64,000 bases of DNA from an uncultured Prochlorococcus sp. GTDB lineage: Bacteria; Cyanobacteriota; Cyanobacteriia; PCC-6307; Cyanobiaceae. The first letter of the stretch is position 1, and each line of letters starts with the position of its first letter. The stretch is from contig CABYTO010000001.1 in assembly GCA_902521995.1 (NCBI GenBank), forward strand, positions 98,149-162,148. The letters run 5' to 3'. The translations under genes were made by a program, and so were the position numbers. Positions 7,877 to 17,316 of this stretch are shown here, one piece after another. Under the pieces are notes generated by a model that ran no database searches, was not told the origin of the DNA, and saw only the letters and a list, made by a program, of their open reading frames with translations.

Positions 7877-8947
7877 TTAGAAAGGAGGGTTTTCTTCATA
7901 AAGAGTATTTGCTTGTTCAATTGATAGTCTTGCTGCGACACCTAATTTAAGGGAACTTAAATGATCCTTAAATTTAATTCTGAACAACGCTGCCGCTCCA
8001 ATCATTGCCGCATTATCTGTACAAAGATCAAGAGGCGCTAAATGCACTTTAATAGATTTTTTACCAGCTTCACTAATCATCATTTTTCTTAATGTATTGT
8101 TAGCAGCCACTCCCCCAACCACAACAACATTATCCAAGCTATGATCTTCTGCGCATTTTATTGTTCTCTCTACCAAGACCTCTGCCACTACTCTCTCAAA
8201 ACTTGCAGCAATATCTGAAATTGGAACGGTCTTCCCAGTCAAATTTATATTCTCAACTAATCTTAATACGGCAGTTTTTAAACCACTAAACGAGAAATCA
8301 TATTTAAGAAATCCACCTTCTTTATCAGAGATCTTACATTTTGGTAAATTAAATTTCATTGGGTCCCCATTTTTAGCAATTTTTTCAATTGCCGGTCCTC
8401 CTGGATAACTAAGACCTAATAGTCTGCCAACTTTATCAAAGGCTTCTCCAGCAGCATCATCAAAACTTTTCCCAAGTCTTTGCATCCTCCTACTATCATC
8501 TACCTTTATCAATTCAGTATGCCCGCCGCTTACAAGTAATGTAAGAAAAGATTTCTTTGGATAGTTTTCTGAAAATAGAATTGAAGATAAATGCCCCTCC
8601 AAATGATGAATTCCCAAAAATGGTTTTGAATGTAACATGCAAAGTGATCTTGCAGTTATAGAGCCAACTCGTAAACAACCAACTAATCCAGGAGCTACGG
8701 TTGACGCAATATAATCGACTTCCTCAATTTTAATTTTTGCTTCTTCTAGAGCCTCATCTAAAACAAAAGGTAATAATTCTAAATGCTTTCTAGCTGCAAG
8801 TTCAGGGACAACTCCTCCCCATTTTGAATGATCTTCAATTTGAGAGGCAATTATATTTGAATGTATTCTGAAAGTATCACCAATATTAGAAACTATTGAG
8901 ACAGATGTCTCATCACAACTTGTTTCAATAGCTAAAACTTTGTGCAT
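7877..8947 (-). CDS. tsaD: tRNA N6-threonylcarbamoyladenosine transferase
   Basis: The catalytic subunit for the universal t6A37 tRNA modification, of the Kae1/TsaD ASKHA fold. Metal-binding histidines are visible in IHHLEGHLSS, with SGGHTELI, GKSFDDAAGEAFDKVGR and VVVGGVAANNTLR as further family signatures. At 356 residues the length is typical. The N terminus VLAIETSCDETSVS fixes the ATG start. It is followed after 5 nt by hli and is divergent from psaF. Confidence 0.97.
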   Translation of the reverse strand: MHKVLAIETSCDETSVSIVSNIGDTFRIHSNIIASQIEDHSKWGGVVPELAARKHLELLPFVLDEALEEAKIKIEEVDYIASTVAPGLVGCLRVGSITARSLCMLHSKPFLGIHHLEGHLSSILFSENYPKKSFLTLLVSGGHTELIKVDDSRRMQRLGKSFDDAAGEAFDKVGRLLGLSYPGGPAIEKIAKNGDPMKFNLPKCKISDKEGGFLKYDFSFSGLKTAVLRLVENINLTGKTVPISDIAASFERVVAEVLVERTIKCAEDHSLDNVVVVGGVAANNTLRKMMISEAGKKSIKVHLAPLDLCTDNAAMIGAAALFRIKFKDHLSSLKLGVAARLSIEQANTLYEENPPF

Positions 8948-9021
8948 TTTTGATTCAACTTGTTCTATTTTAATATTAATTTCTTACTTAACACACTATA
9001 AGGAATTAAAGATTGCAACTT

Positions 9022-9576
9022 ATGAAATTCTTTTTTTCAATCATAACCTCAGTTTTTCTGTTCCTCGGAATTACTCCAATTGCTCTAGCTGCAAATGGGC
9101 CTGCCTTAAACGCAGATAGAGCTAGCACAGAATATACCGCTTCAGCTCTCACAAAATGCTCTGAAAATCCTAAATTCATTGAAAGAGCAAATTCTGCAAC
9201 TACTCAAAAAGACATAGCAAGATTTGAAAGATATGGAAAAGCATCATGCGGAGATGATGGTCTTCCTCATTTAATAATTGGACCTCCTCTTGAGCCATGG
9301 GGGGCGCTTCTAAATAGAGGTCATGAAGGAGATTTACTTATTCCCGGAGTATTGTTCATTTACATTGCTGGAATTATAGGTTGGTCAGGAAGAGAGTATC
9401 TCATTGAATCAAAAAAGACTAAGAATCCAGCAGATCTTGAGATCATTATTGACCTAGACTTAGCCAGAAAATGTCTTGTAAAAGGAGCCCAATGGCCTCT
9501 TCTTGCTAATAAACAAGGTAGAAATGGAGATTTAAGAGAGAAAGATAACAATATTACACTTAATGGTCCTCGCTAA
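9022..9576 (+). CDS. psaF: photosystem I reaction centre subunit III (PsaF)
   Basis: PsaF is the lumenal and membrane subunit of photosystem I on the plastocyanin/cytochrome side. It has a cleavable hydrophobic signal (MKFFFSIITSVFLFLG...LA), two lumenal cysteines (TKCSENP, KASCGDDG), the conserved GLPHLIIGPPLEPWGALLNRGHEGDLLIPG stretch and a C-terminal transmembrane helix. I chose the ATG at 9022. A TTG at 9013 adds three residues and has the better-spaced AGGA site (9001-9004), so it is a real alternative. psaJ follows after 28 nt, as in other cyanobacteria. Confidence 0.96.
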   Translation: MKFFFSIITSVFLFLGITPIALAANGPALNADRASTEYTASALTKCSENPKFIERANSATTQKDIARFERYGKASCGDDGLPHLIIGPPLEPWGALLNRGHEGDLLIPGVLFIYIAGIIGWSGREYLIESKKTKNPADLEIIIDLDLARKCLVKGAQWPLLANKQGRNGDLREKDNNITLNGPR

Positions 9577-9604
9577 ACATCCTTAAAAAACTCTCATAAA
9601 ACAA

Positions 9605-9739
9605 ATGTTCAAAATTCTAAACACAAAATTTGTCAGATCTGCTCCTGTGGTTGCAGCAATTTGGCTAAGCCTTACAGCTGGAATAATTATTGAATTTAAT
9701 AGGTTTTTCCCAGATTTATTATTCCATCCAATGAGTTGA
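9605..9739 (+). CDS. psaJ: photosystem I subunit IX (PsaJ)
   Basis: A 44-residue ORF too short for the track: one transmembrane helix ([22 protein letters not shown]) then FFPDLLFHP, the classic PsaJ pattern of helix plus a C-terminal Pro-Asp-Leu motif. PsaJ packs against PsaF in photosystem I, and psaF-psaJ is a conserved pair. The gene ends just before a strong bidirectional hairpin terminator. Confidence 0.95.
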   Translation: MFKILNTKFVRSAPVVAAIWLSLTAGIIIEFNRFFPDLLFHPMS

Positions 9740-9746
9740 TAAATAG

Positions 9747-9784
9747 AAAATAATCAAGTTTTTATTAACTTGATTATTTTTTTT
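9747..9784. terminator. bidirectional Rho-independent terminator between psaJ and gmk
   Basis: A perfect 14-bp stem (AAAATAATCAAGTT / AACTTGATTATTTT) with a 6-nt loop has a T-run on the plus side and the mirrored A-run on the other. It follows psaJ and overlaps the last codons of the convergent gmk, so it can stop both transcripts. Confidence 0.85.
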
Positions 9785-10308
9785 GCTGTTTCATCAACAT
9801 TGTGATTTGTTAATGCAAAATCAAATTCATTTGATACTGAAATCTCATAATTAGCCCTTGAGAGTCTTTTTTTAATTGCCTCTTCTTTTTCAGTACCTCT
9901 ATTTCTTATTCTTCTCTCTAACTCTTCTTTATCAGGAGGAAGTAAAAATATTGACTGTGAATTAGGAAACTTATTTTTTATTTGCCTTGCACCCTCTACT
10001 TCAATTTCAAGTAGTACGGTAAATCCACTTTTAATTTTCTCATTAACAGAAGACAAAGGCGTTCCATAGTAGTTTCCAGCAAATTGAGCCCATTCAAGGA
10101 AAAGGTTTTGTTCAATCATTTCTTTAAACTTTTCTTGGTTTAAGAAATAATAATTTTCTCCGTCCTTCTCTCCCTTTCTAGGTTCTCTAGTAGTTGCAGA
10201 TATTGAAAGCCAAAAATTTTTTTCTTTACCTAATATTTCTTTAACAACTGTTCCTTTACCTACCCCGCTGGGTCCAGTAAGGATAATAAGTTTTTTTTGA
10301 TTTTTCAT
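9754..10308 (-). CDS. gmk: guanylate kinase
   Basis: Phosphorylates GMP to GDP. The P-loop GPSGVGKGT is at residues 12-20, followed by the GMP-binding STTREPRKGEKDGENYYF segment and LLEIEVEGARQIK. At 184 residues it is slightly short because the C terminus stops at IIKLIKT, inside the shared terminator stem. It is convergent with psaJ and divergent from the NFACT gene. Confidence 0.96.
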   Translation of the reverse strand: MKNQKKLIILTGPSGVGKGTVVKEILGKEKNFWLSISATTREPRKGEKDGENYYFLNQEKFKEMIEQNLFLEWAQFAGNYYGTPLSSVNEKIKSGFTVLLEIEVEGARQIKNKFPNSQSIFLLPPDKEELERRIRNRGTEKEEAIKKRLSRANYEISVSNEFDFALTNHNVDETAKKIIKLIKT

Positions 10309-10357
10309 ATTAAATTTTTTACAGTAAGATAGTCATCCTGTGAATTAAAAAGGAATA

Positions 10358-12082
10358 ATGCAAAAAGGTGTTCCACAGATAATGGATATTACATCTATTA
10401 GATCTGTCTTGCATTATTTGACAAAGAACATCTTACCTACAAAGTTTGAGACTGCCCAACAACCAGAACCTAATACAATTCAATTATGTTTCAGAGGTGT
10501 TGATTCTCAAACATGGTTAGAAGTTTCATGGAATGGAGACTCTCCAAGAATACTAAAGATAAATAAGCCAGAAAAGATTGGGAGAGAAAGCACACTTTCC
10601 AAACAAATAAGATACGGATTAAAGTATATGGCTTTAATTTCGATTGATCAAGATGATTTCGAGAGAGTTATAAAATTTAGTTTTGCGAAAAAACCTGGAG
10701 ATGAAATTAATAAGTATTTAATTTTTGAATTGATGGGAAAACATAGTAATATTTTTTATCTGGATAATAAACATAAAATAATTGCCGTTGGTAAACAAAT
10801 TAAATCAAGTCAATCTAGTTTTAGAACAATTTCAACAGGATCAATTTATTCTGGCCCTCCAGTCAATCTCAAAAAACAACCTAGAGAAGATGAGTCTTTT
10901 CAATCATGGAAAGACTCAATTTCAATATTACCTGAGTCTTTGAAATACTGTTTAATAAATACCTATCAAGGAGTAAGCCCTATACTCACAAAACAACTAG
11001 AGGTTATTAGCGCAACTGTTAATTCAGAAATAATGGAAAAAAATATTGATTTCATTAGCAACTCAGACTTAAAAGAGATATTTAAAAATTGGAAGATTTG
11101 GATAAACAGGTTTAAAAACAATAACTTTAACTTTTCCACATTCAACAAAGATTTTTATTGCGTTTGGTTTTTTGATAAGGAAATTAATTGCAAAAATAAA
11201 ATAGATTTATGCACAAGCTTAGAGAATTATTATGATTATCATCTGAAACAAAAAAAACTTGAATTATTGGAAAAGAAAATTGAAGGGATAATTTTTAAAC
11301 AGACCAATACTGAGAAAAAGAATTTAAATATTCAATATGATCTTCTGACAAAATCAGAAAACTACGAGATATATAAAGAAAAAGCTGATATTATATTTTC
11401 TTCACATGAAATAAAAAACCACGACATTATAAAGGGGCAAAAATTATATAAAAAATCAAAAAAACTAAAGAGATCTAGAGAATTAATAAAAGAAAGATTA
11501 AATATTTACAAAACAAATATAGATAGATTAGACGAATTCACTACGCTTCTAGAAAATTTAAATTCTTTAAATCATGAAAAACTTTCTATGAGAATCAAAC
11601 TACTAGAAGAAATTATGGAAGAAATTTGTAACGAGTTTAATATCAACATCAAGAAGCAAAGAGTAGATCAGAAAAGTACATATGAGATAGAGTCTTCACC
11701 AATTCAAGTTAACACTCCCACAGGATTAAAGCTTCAGGTGGGGCGAAATATGAGGCAGAATGATTTAATAAGTTTTAAGTTCTCAAAAAAAGGCGATTTA
11801 TGGTTTCATGCACAGGAATCACCAGGCAGTCATGTGGTTTTGAAGTCTTCATCTCAAGTAGCATCTGAACAAGATCTTCAAATAGCTGCAGATTTAGCTG
11901 CTTTATTTAGTAAGGCAAAAAGAAACATTAAAGTTCCAATTAATTTAGTAAAGATTAAAGATTTGCAAAAAATCAAAAACGGAGGACCGGGTTGCGTTTC
12001 CTTTAAAAATGGAGAAATTATTTGGGGAAATCCTACAAGAGGAGAAGATTACATTAAAAAAAATCTTAAAATAGTAATTTAG
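10358..12082 (+). CDS. rqcH: NFACT-family ribosome quality-control protein (RqcH/Rqc2-like)
   Basis: A 574-residue protein with an NFACT-N (FbpA) domain in the first 270 residues or so, a Lys/Glu-rich coiled-coil region around residues 300-420, and a C-terminal NFACT-R domain (LQVGRNMRQNDLISF, LWFHAQESPGSHVVL). In bacteria this family binds stalled 50S subunits with peptidyl-tRNA and adds alanine tails. The old label 'fibronectin-binding' is not meaningful here. The start at 10358 has an AGGA just upstream; an ATG eight codons later (MDITSIRSVLHY) begins the conserved part and is an alternative. Confidence 0.88.
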   Translation: MQKGVPQIMDITSIRSVLHYLTKNILPTKFETAQQPEPNTIQLCFRGVDSQTWLEVSWNGDSPRILKINKPEKIGRESTLSKQIRYGLKYMALISIDQDDFERVIKFSFAKKPGDEINKYLIFELMGKHSNIFYLDNKHKIIAVGKQIKSSQSSFRTISTGSIYSGPPVNLKKQPREDESFQSWKDSISILPESLKYCLINTYQGVSPILTKQLEVISATVNSEIMEKNIDFISNSDLKEIFKNWKIWINRFKNNNFNFSTFNKDFYCVWFFDKEINCKNKIDLCTSLENYYDYHLKQKKLELLEKKIEGIIFKQTNTEKKNLNIQYDLLTKSENYEIYKEKADIIFSSHEIKNHDIIKGQKLYKKSKKLKRSRELIKERLNIYKTNIDRLDEFTTLLENLNSLNHEKLSMRIKLLEEIMEEICNEFNINIKKQRVDQKSTYEIESSPIQVNTPTGLKLQVGRNMRQNDLISFKFSKKGDLWFHAQESPGSHVVLKSSSQVASEQDLQIAADLAALFSKAKRNIKVPINLVKIKDLQKIKNGGPGCVSFKNGEIIWGNPTRGEDYIKKNLKIVI

Positions 12083-12111
12083 TTTATAATGAAAAAAATT
12101 TTTAAATCTAA

Positions 12112-12372
12112 ATGTTTGATTTTCTTTTAGGCACTCATGAATTTTTAGGAAATCATAGTTTTCCAGAATTTATTGTTGGATATCTATTTGGTGCTGCATT
12201 AATAATTGGAGCTCCTACTGTTTTTTTACTACTTGCCTTCGTAAGCGCTTTAATGAAAACAAATGGGAAAATGGGTGGATATAGAGAATATGAAACTTAT
12301 GGTGAATCATCTTTAAATGATGCCCCTCCTTTCTTATTACCAGATCCAACAAATCCTAAATTAAGCAAATAA
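12112..12372 (+). CDS. conserved small membrane protein, function unknown
   Basis: An 86-residue protein with one long hydrophobic segment (VGYLFGAALIIGAPTVFLLLAFVSAL) and a hydrophilic C terminus containing YREYETYGESSL and a proline-rich DAPPFLLPDPTNP. I do not recognise the family. Its place between rqcH and tatC, in a stretch rich in thylakoid genes, makes a thylakoid or photosystem accessory role possible but unproven. The downstream gap to tatC is 80 nt. Confidence 0.7.
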   Translation: MFDFLLGTHEFLGNHSFPEFIVGYLFGAALIIGAPTVFLLLAFVSALMKTNGKMGGYREYETYGESSLNDAPPFLLPDPTNPKLSK

Positions 12373-12452
12373 TCAAGTTTATCGAAAAATAAATTGGACT
12401 TTGACAATAGTAGTTTTAAACCTTTTTCTTACACAATTTTTATCACATAATA

Positions 12453-13211
12453 ATGAGAGGCACAGGTCAAAGTGAAAAAAAATTATCAGATTCGATGACT
12501 TTTAGTGATCATTTAGAGGAGCTTCGTCAAAGGATACTAAACTCAATTTACTCAATACTTATTTCAATATTCTTTAGTTTTCTCATCATAAAGCCATTAA
12601 TATCTTTTTTAGAAATTCCAGCTGGTGATATTCATTTACTACAACTTGCTCCAGGAGAGTTTTTATTTGTCGCCATTAAAGTTGCAGGTTACAGCGGATT
12701 GATAGTTTCTATGCCTTATATTTTTTATCAAATAATATTATTCATTACTCCTGGTTTAACAAAACAAGAAAAAAGCCTTATCTTACCTGCAGTTTTTGGT
12801 TCAGGTCTTCTATTTTTTTTAGGATTAATTTTTTCATGGTGGATATTAGTACCTGCAGCAATAGATTTCTTTATAAGTTTCGGTGCTGATATTGTTGAAC
12901 CAACTTGGTCGATAGAAAGATATTTTGATTTTGTTCTCTTATTAATGTCTAGCACTGCAATAGCTTTTCAATTGCCAGTATTACAATTTATTCTTGGTTC
13001 TCTTGGAATAATCACAACAGAAAAAATGATTTCGAATTGGAAGTTAGTTGTAATTTCCTCTGCAATATTATCTGCAGTGATTACCCCTTCAACTGACCCA
13101 TTGACTATGTCATTGCTATCTATATCGATTGTGTTTTTATTTTTTGTGGGGACTGGATTAACTTATTTATCAGAAAATCTTAAGTCAAAAACTCTTTCAT
13201 CTTCTCATTAA
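12453..13211 (+). CDS. tatC: Sec-independent protein translocase TatC
   Basis: The multi-spanning receptor subunit of the twin-arginine export system. The cytosolic N terminus has MTFSDHLEELRQRI, the signature that binds the twin-arginine signal, followed by six hydrophobic helices and the FLFVAIKVAGYSGL and TPGLTKQEK segments. At 252 residues the length is normal. The Rieske gene petC, a classic Tat client, begins about 400 nt downstream. Its last 32 bases overlap the 3' end of the DUF3067 gene on the other strand. Confidence 0.95.
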   Translation: MRGTGQSEKKLSDSMTFSDHLEELRQRILNSIYSILISIFFSFLIIKPLISFLEIPAGDIHLLQLAPGEFLFVAIKVAGYSGLIVSMPYIFYQIILFITPGLTKQEKSLILPAVFGSGLLFFLGLIFSWWILVPAAIDFFISFGADIVEPTWSIERYFDFVLLLMSSTAIAFQLPVLQFILGSLGIITTEKMISNWKLVVISSAILSAVITPSTDPLTMSLLSISIVFLFFVGTGLTYLSENLKSKTLSSSH

Positions 13212-13497
13212 TATCTAATTGCAAGCTGACAGCTCTACCTAACCTTGGCTTAGCATTGACTTTCTTTAGCCATTCCCTTACTTCTTCTGAATATCCACAT
13301 CTATTTAAAATCTCGATTTTATCAGCTATCGATTTTTTATATTCATCTTCACTTAAAGGGAATGATTCCTGTCCAAGAAATCCCCACATCATTTGAAAAT
13401 AAACGAATTTTCCTCTCCTAAAGAGTCTAAAATCATATTTTTTCCCCCAGCGATGAATCAAATAATGTATAACTTCATCTACTAGCAATGGGTTCAT
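13180..13497 (-). CDS. DUF3067-family protein
   Basis: A 105-residue soluble protein typical of the cyanobacterial/plastid DUF3067 family (LLVDEVIHYLIHRWGKKYDFRLFRRG, MMWGFLGQESFPLSEDEY). The function is not established. It overlaps the end of tatC tail-to-tail by 32 nt and is divergent from petC, with a shared 122-nt promoter spacer. Confidence 0.8.
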   Translation of the reverse strand: MNPLLVDEVIHYLIHRWGKKYDFRLFRRGKFVYFQMMWGFLGQESFPLSEDEYKKSIADKIEILNRCGYSEEVREWLKKVNAKPRLGRAVSLQLDINEKMKEFLT

Positions 13498-13619
13498 TTA
13501 AATCAATAATTAAGACTTCATAAACTTTTACTTTAAATTATTAAAAGTCCTATCTATTTGCAACAGAAATTGAACAATTTGCTCCATAATAACTAATAAA
13601 TAACAGAACCAAGTAGCGA

Positions 13620-14156
13620 ATGACTCAATTAAGTTCCAATGATGTCCCTTCTATGGGTCGAAGGCAATTTATGAATCTTCTTACATTTGGTACTGCAACT
13701 GGTGTAGCTTTAGGAGCCCTTTACCCAGTAGCAAATTATTTTATGCCTTTAAGAGCAGGCGGCGGTGGAGGTGGAACTTCTGCTAAAGATGAATTAGGGA
13801 ATCCAATAACTAAGACAGGTTGGTTAGCTACCCATCAAGCAGGAGACAGAAGTCTAGTTCAGGGTCTAAAGGGAGATCCAACTTATTTAATAGTTAATGA
13901 GGGCGGTGAAATAGGAGAATTTGGTTTAAATGCAATTTGTACTCATTTAGGTTGTGTTGTCCCATGGGATAGTGGTGCTAATAAATTCATATGTCCTTGT
14001 CATGGCAGTCAGTACGATACTAACGGGAAGGTAGTAAGAGGGCCTGCCCCTTTATCTTTAGCTCTAGCTCATGTCGATATTGAAGATGATGCTGTACTCG
14101 TTAAACAATGGTCAGAAACTGACTTTAGAACTAATGAAAATCCATGGTGGGCATAA
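13620..14156 (+). CDS. petC: cytochrome b6-f complex Rieske iron-sulfur subunit
   Basis: Carries the 2Fe-2S cluster that moves electrons from plastoquinol to cytochrome f. Ligand motifs CTHLGC (about residue 107) and CPCHGSQY (about 126) are intact. The N terminus has a Tat-like [12 protein letters not shown] signal that serves as the membrane anchor, followed by a GGGGGG hinge. petA starts 4 nt after the stop, so the two form the usual petCA operon. Confidence 0.97.
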   Translation: MTQLSSNDVPSMGRRQFMNLLTFGTATGVALGALYPVANYFMPLRAGGGGGGTSAKDELGNPITKTGWLATHQAGDRSLVQGLKGDPTYLIVNEGGEIGEFGLNAICTHLGCVVPWDSGANKFICPCHGSQYDTNGKVVRGPAPLSLALAHVDIEDDAVLVKQWSETDFRTNENPWWA

Positions 14157-14160
14157 AAAA

Positions 14161-15114
14161 ATGAAAGGTCTTAAAAATCAAATTATGAAAAAAACAAGTT
14201 TATTTATTTGTACTCTGCTTTTCATTTCAAGCATTTTATTTTATCCAGAGATCAGTTTTGCTTATCCATTTTGGGCTCAACAAAACTACGAATCCCCAAG
14301 AGAAGCCACAGGTAAGATAGTTTGTGCAAATTGTCATCTAGCTCAGATGCCTACAATTGCAGAGGTTCCACAATCTGTTGGAGCAGACAGTGTTTTCAAA
14401 GCTGTAGTCAAAATACCCTACAAAAATGATTTAAAAGAGATAGGGGCTGATGGTTCCGAAGTCCCATTACAAGTTGGTGCTGTTGTAATGCTGCCTGATG
14501 GCTTTAAACTTGCTCCAGAAGAAAGATGGACTGAAGAAATAAAAGAGGAAACAGAAGGGGTTTATTTTACTAATTACAGCGAAGAGAAAGATAATATCAT
14601 TATTGTCGGACCTTTACCCGGCGATACCAATAAAGAAATCGTTTTCCCTGTACTTTCCCCTGACCCATCCACTAATAAAGAATATCACTATGGGAAATAC
14701 TCTTTACATATTGGAGGCAATAGAGGTAGAGGCCAGGTATATCCAACTGGAGACAAGAGCAATAATGTAGTATTCACTTCTTCCACCGCAGGAACTATAA
14801 ATTCAATAGAAACAATTGAAGATGGTAGCTATCAAGTCAATATAGAAAACGAAAATGGTGAAATAACTACTGAAACAGTGCCTGTTGGTCCTCAACTTAT
14901 CGTAAAAGCGCAAGACAAAATTAATGTAGGTGACCCTCTTACTAATGATCCCAACGTTGGTGGCTTTGGGCAATTAGATGCTGAGGTTGTGCTTCAGAGC
15001 CCTTATAGAGTTATTGGATTGATTGCATTCTTCATTGGTGTAGGCTTAACTCAAATACTTTTAGTATTAAAGAAAAAACAAGTAGAAAAAGTGCAAGCAG
15101 CAGAGGGTATCTAA
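14161..15114 (+). CDS. petA: cytochrome f
   Basis: The c-type heme subunit of the cytochrome b6-f complex, acting in the lumen. The heme site CANCH is at residues 55-59. A Sec signal ends before YPFWAQQNY, whose first Tyr supplies the axial heme ligand in mature cytochrome f. A C-terminal anchor ([20 protein letters not shown]) is present. The track ORF begins at 14071 inside petC and that extension is spurious. I use the ATG at 14161, four bases after the petC stop; an ATG at 14185 (MKKTSLF) is an alternative. Confidence 0.96.
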   Translation: MKGLKNQIMKKTSLFICTLLFISSILFYPEISFAYPFWAQQNYESPREATGKIVCANCHLAQMPTIAEVPQSVGADSVFKAVVKIPYKNDLKEIGADGSEVPLQVGAVVMLPDGFKLAPEERWTEEIKEETEGVYFTNYSEEKDNIIIVGPLPGDTNKEIVFPVLSPDPSTNKEYHYGKYSLHIGGNRGRGQVYPTGDKSNNVVFTSSTAGTINSIETIEDGSYQVNIENENGEITTETVPVGPQLIVKAQDKINVGDPLTNDPNVGGFGQLDAEVVLQSPYRVIGLIAFFIGVGLTQILLVLKKKQVEKVQAAEGI

Positions 15115-15124
15115 CTTTCTCTAA

Positions 15125-16018
15125 ATGCTTATACTTCAAGCTTTTATACAATCTCCCGGAGAAACTTTTTTAAATTTAGGATTTTTAACTATTAGATGGT
15201 ACGGACTTCTTATTTCGGTTTCAGTTTTAATAGGCCTATTTGTCTCTAAAAAACTAGCAAAGGCAAGAAATATTAACCCAGAGTATATTAGTGAAATACT
15301 TCCATCATTAATAATCTGTTCAATAATTGGAGCTAGGGCTTATTACGTAATTTTTGAGTGGAGGCAATATAGCGGAGTGAACTTTTTTACTTCTTTTGAA
15401 CTATTCAATAACATCATTCAAATACCTTCTTTTCTTGCAGTTTGGGAAGGAGGCATAGCAATCCATGGAGGTCTAATTGGAGGATTAATATCTATTATCT
15501 ATTTCTGTAAGTCGAAAAAAATTAATTTAAAAACCTTTATAGATATATTAATACCCTCGATTATTCTTGGACAATCAATAGGAAGATGGGGAAATTTTTT
15601 CAATAATGAAGCCTTTGGAGTTCCTACAAATTTGCCTTGGAAATTATTTATACCTATCCAAAATAGGCCTTTAGAATTTATTAATTATGAATTTTTTCAT
15701 CCTACATTTCTCTATGAATCATTGTGGAATCTTTTGATTTTCATCATCCTTATTATTACCTTTAATAAACAAAATAAAACAGATTTTTTCAGGCCTGGCT
15801 TTATTAGCTGTCTTTATTTAATAAGTTATAGCTTTGGACGATTCTGGATTGAAGGTTTAAGAACTGACCCACTATGCATTGGTGGACTTCCACCTTTCTG
15901 TGATGGCGGTATAAGAATGGCTCAATTTATAAGTATTTTTCTATTTTCTTCTGGATTAATTGGAATATTTTTTTTAAGATTGAGAACATATAGTGGGAAA
16001 AATAGAAAGAATGGATAA
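15125..16018 (+). CDS. lgt: prolipoprotein diacylglyceryl transferase
   Basis: Transfers diacylglycerol from phosphatidylglycerol to the lipobox cysteine of lipoproteins, in the plasma membrane. It has seven or so hydrophobic helices, the essential His in AIHGGLIGG and the Lgt signature [13 protein letters not shown]. At 297 residues the length is normal. It lies 10 nt after petA, and its stop overlaps the cobM start by 8 nt, so it belongs to the pet-lgt-cobM run. Several lipobox proteins in this window would be substrates. Confidence 0.96.
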   Translation: MLILQAFIQSPGETFLNLGFLTIRWYGLLISVSVLIGLFVSKKLAKARNINPEYISEILPSLIICSIIGARAYYVIFEWRQYSGVNFFTSFELFNNIIQIPSFLAVWEGGIAIHGGLIGGLISIIYFCKSKKINLKTFIDILIPSIILGQSIGRWGNFFNNEAFGVPTNLPWKLFIPIQNRPLEFINYEFFHPTFLYESLWNLLIFIILIITFNKQNKTDFFRPGFISCLYLISYSFGRFWIEGLRTDPLCIGGLPPFCDGGIRMAQFISIFLFSSGLIGIFFLRLRTYSGKNRKNG

Positions 16019-16766
16019 CAAAATATCCTTTATTGGTGTTGGTCCAGGCGATCCAGAATTATTAACTTTAAAAGCATTAAAAAAGATAAAAATTGCAGAT
16101 GTCATTATTTGGACTGATTCTCTAATTCCTGAAAAGATTCTAGATTCTGCTAAAGAAGGTTCTGAAAAAATAAAAACGAGTTCACTTAATTTAGAGCAAA
16201 TCACCTCAATTATGATAGAAAAATTTCAGGCAGGGAAAACTGTTGTAAGGTTGCATGATGGAGACCCTTGCCTTTTTGGAGCAATTAGAGAGCAAATCGA
16301 AATTTTAAAAAACGAAAAAATTGAAATCGAGGTTATTCCTGGAGTAAGTGCTTTTCAAGTTGCTGCAGCATATCATGAAGTTGAGTTAACCATCCCTGAC
16401 GTAACGCAAACAATAATTTTGACTAGAGCAGGAGGTCGAACAGGGATGCCCGAAAAAGAATCTCTGAAAGATCTTGCGAAACACAATTCCTCTATATGTC
16501 TATATCTAAGTGCTAGGCATGTGAAAATGTCTCAAGAAACTTTACTAGAGTTTTACCCTCCAGAGACTAAGGTGATTGTTGGATTTAGGGTATCTTGGGA
16601 TGATGGTTGGACATCATTAATAGAATTAAAAGATATGGAAAAATTTTCTATTGAGAAAAAACTTATTAGAACAACCATTTACATAATTAGCCCAGCAATT
16701 AGTAATTTTCAAAAAAGATCTAATCTTTATAATCCAACTTATAAGCATCTCTTTAGGAATAAATAA
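16011..16766 (+). CDS. cobM: precorrin-4 C11-methyltransferase
   Basis: A SAM-dependent methyltransferase of corrin ring synthesis. Family signatures [13 protein letters not shown] near the start, [16 protein letters not shown] and [13 protein letters not shown] are clear. I chose the ATG at 16011, which overlaps the lgt stop by 8 nt and has an AGAAAG site. The track's GTG at 15993 adds six residues. Prochlorococcus makes (pseudo)cobalamin, consistent with the cobT-like gene at 35-36 kb. Confidence 0.94.
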   Translation: MDNKISFIGVGPGDPELLTLKALKKIKIADVIIWTDSLIPEKILDSAKEGSEKIKTSSLNLEQITSIMIEKFQAGKTVVRLHDGDPCLFGAIREQIEILKNEKIEIEVIPGVSAFQVAAAYHEVELTIPDVTQTIILTRAGGRTGMPEKESLKDLAKHNSSICLYLSARHVKMSQETLLEFYPPETKVIVGFRVSWDDGWTSLIELKDMEKFSIEKKLIRTTIYIISPAISNFQKRSNLYNPTYKHLFRNK

Positions 16767-16821
16767 TCTTAAAGTTGATAGAAAAATATTAATTACTATA
16801 ATTAGTAAAAATTAATTTGCT

Positions 16822-17316
16822 TTGAAAGAAATAAAATCTGTTTCGGGAATCAACAATAAAGGAGGAGATTCCTCTTTAAAGAGTATCGGAAATTTCATTA
16901 AAGAGGCTAGGTTAAGTAAAAATCAATCAATTGAAGAATTGGCTTCTGATTTAAAAATTGGGGCACATCAACTTGAAGCCATAGAGGAAGGTAATGAAGA
17001 AAAACTACCTGAAAAAGTATTTATCAAAGCAATGATTAGACGGATTTCACAGAAGCTAAAACTTGATACAGAATTTTTAATGGATGAATTCAAGACAGAG
17101 AGAAAAGAAGTGAAAATTGAAGAAATAGTTGAAGAAGTTTCCAAAAAAAATTATAAATCTAGGCAATCTAATAATTTTAATCCACTAGGATTCCTAATAT
17201 TTATTTTAATTTCAGGCTTTCTCGGACTAATAGCCTCCTCCTTAATTTTCAATTTATTTTCAGATTCTTCTCAGAATCAAATTCCAAAACAAGAACTTTT
17301 AAAAAAAACTAAATAA
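16822..17316 (+). CDS. RodZ-like helix-turn-helix membrane protein
   Basis: A 164-residue protein with an N-terminal HTH (about residues 24-85: IKEARLSKNQSIEELASDLK, then GNEEKLPEKVFIKAMIRRIS), a Lys/Glu-rich linker and one transmembrane helix near residues 137-157 (FLIFILISGFLGLIASSLIF). This is the RodZ arrangement, but the periplasmic domain is almost absent (about 12 residues). The start is TTG at 16822. It is convergent with ppx and overlaps it by 8 nt. A cell-shape role is inferred from family only. Confidence 0.75.
   Translation: MKEIKSVSGINNKGGDSSLKSIGNFIKEARLSKNQSIEELASDLKIGAHQLEAIEEGNEEKLPEKVFIKAMIRRISQKLKLDTEFLMDEFKTERKEVKIEEIVEEVSKKNYKSRQSNNFNPLGFLIFILISGFLGLIASSLIFNLFSDSSQNQIPKQELLKKTK

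Noticed and set aside
10966-11148. 60-aa minus-strand ORF within the rqcH gene
   Set aside because: It is a shadow of the NFACT coiled-coil region in AT-rich DNA.
14071-14160. Track start of petA inside petC
   Set aside because: The extra 30 residues translate the end of petC out of frame. The signal peptide begins at 14161 or 14185.
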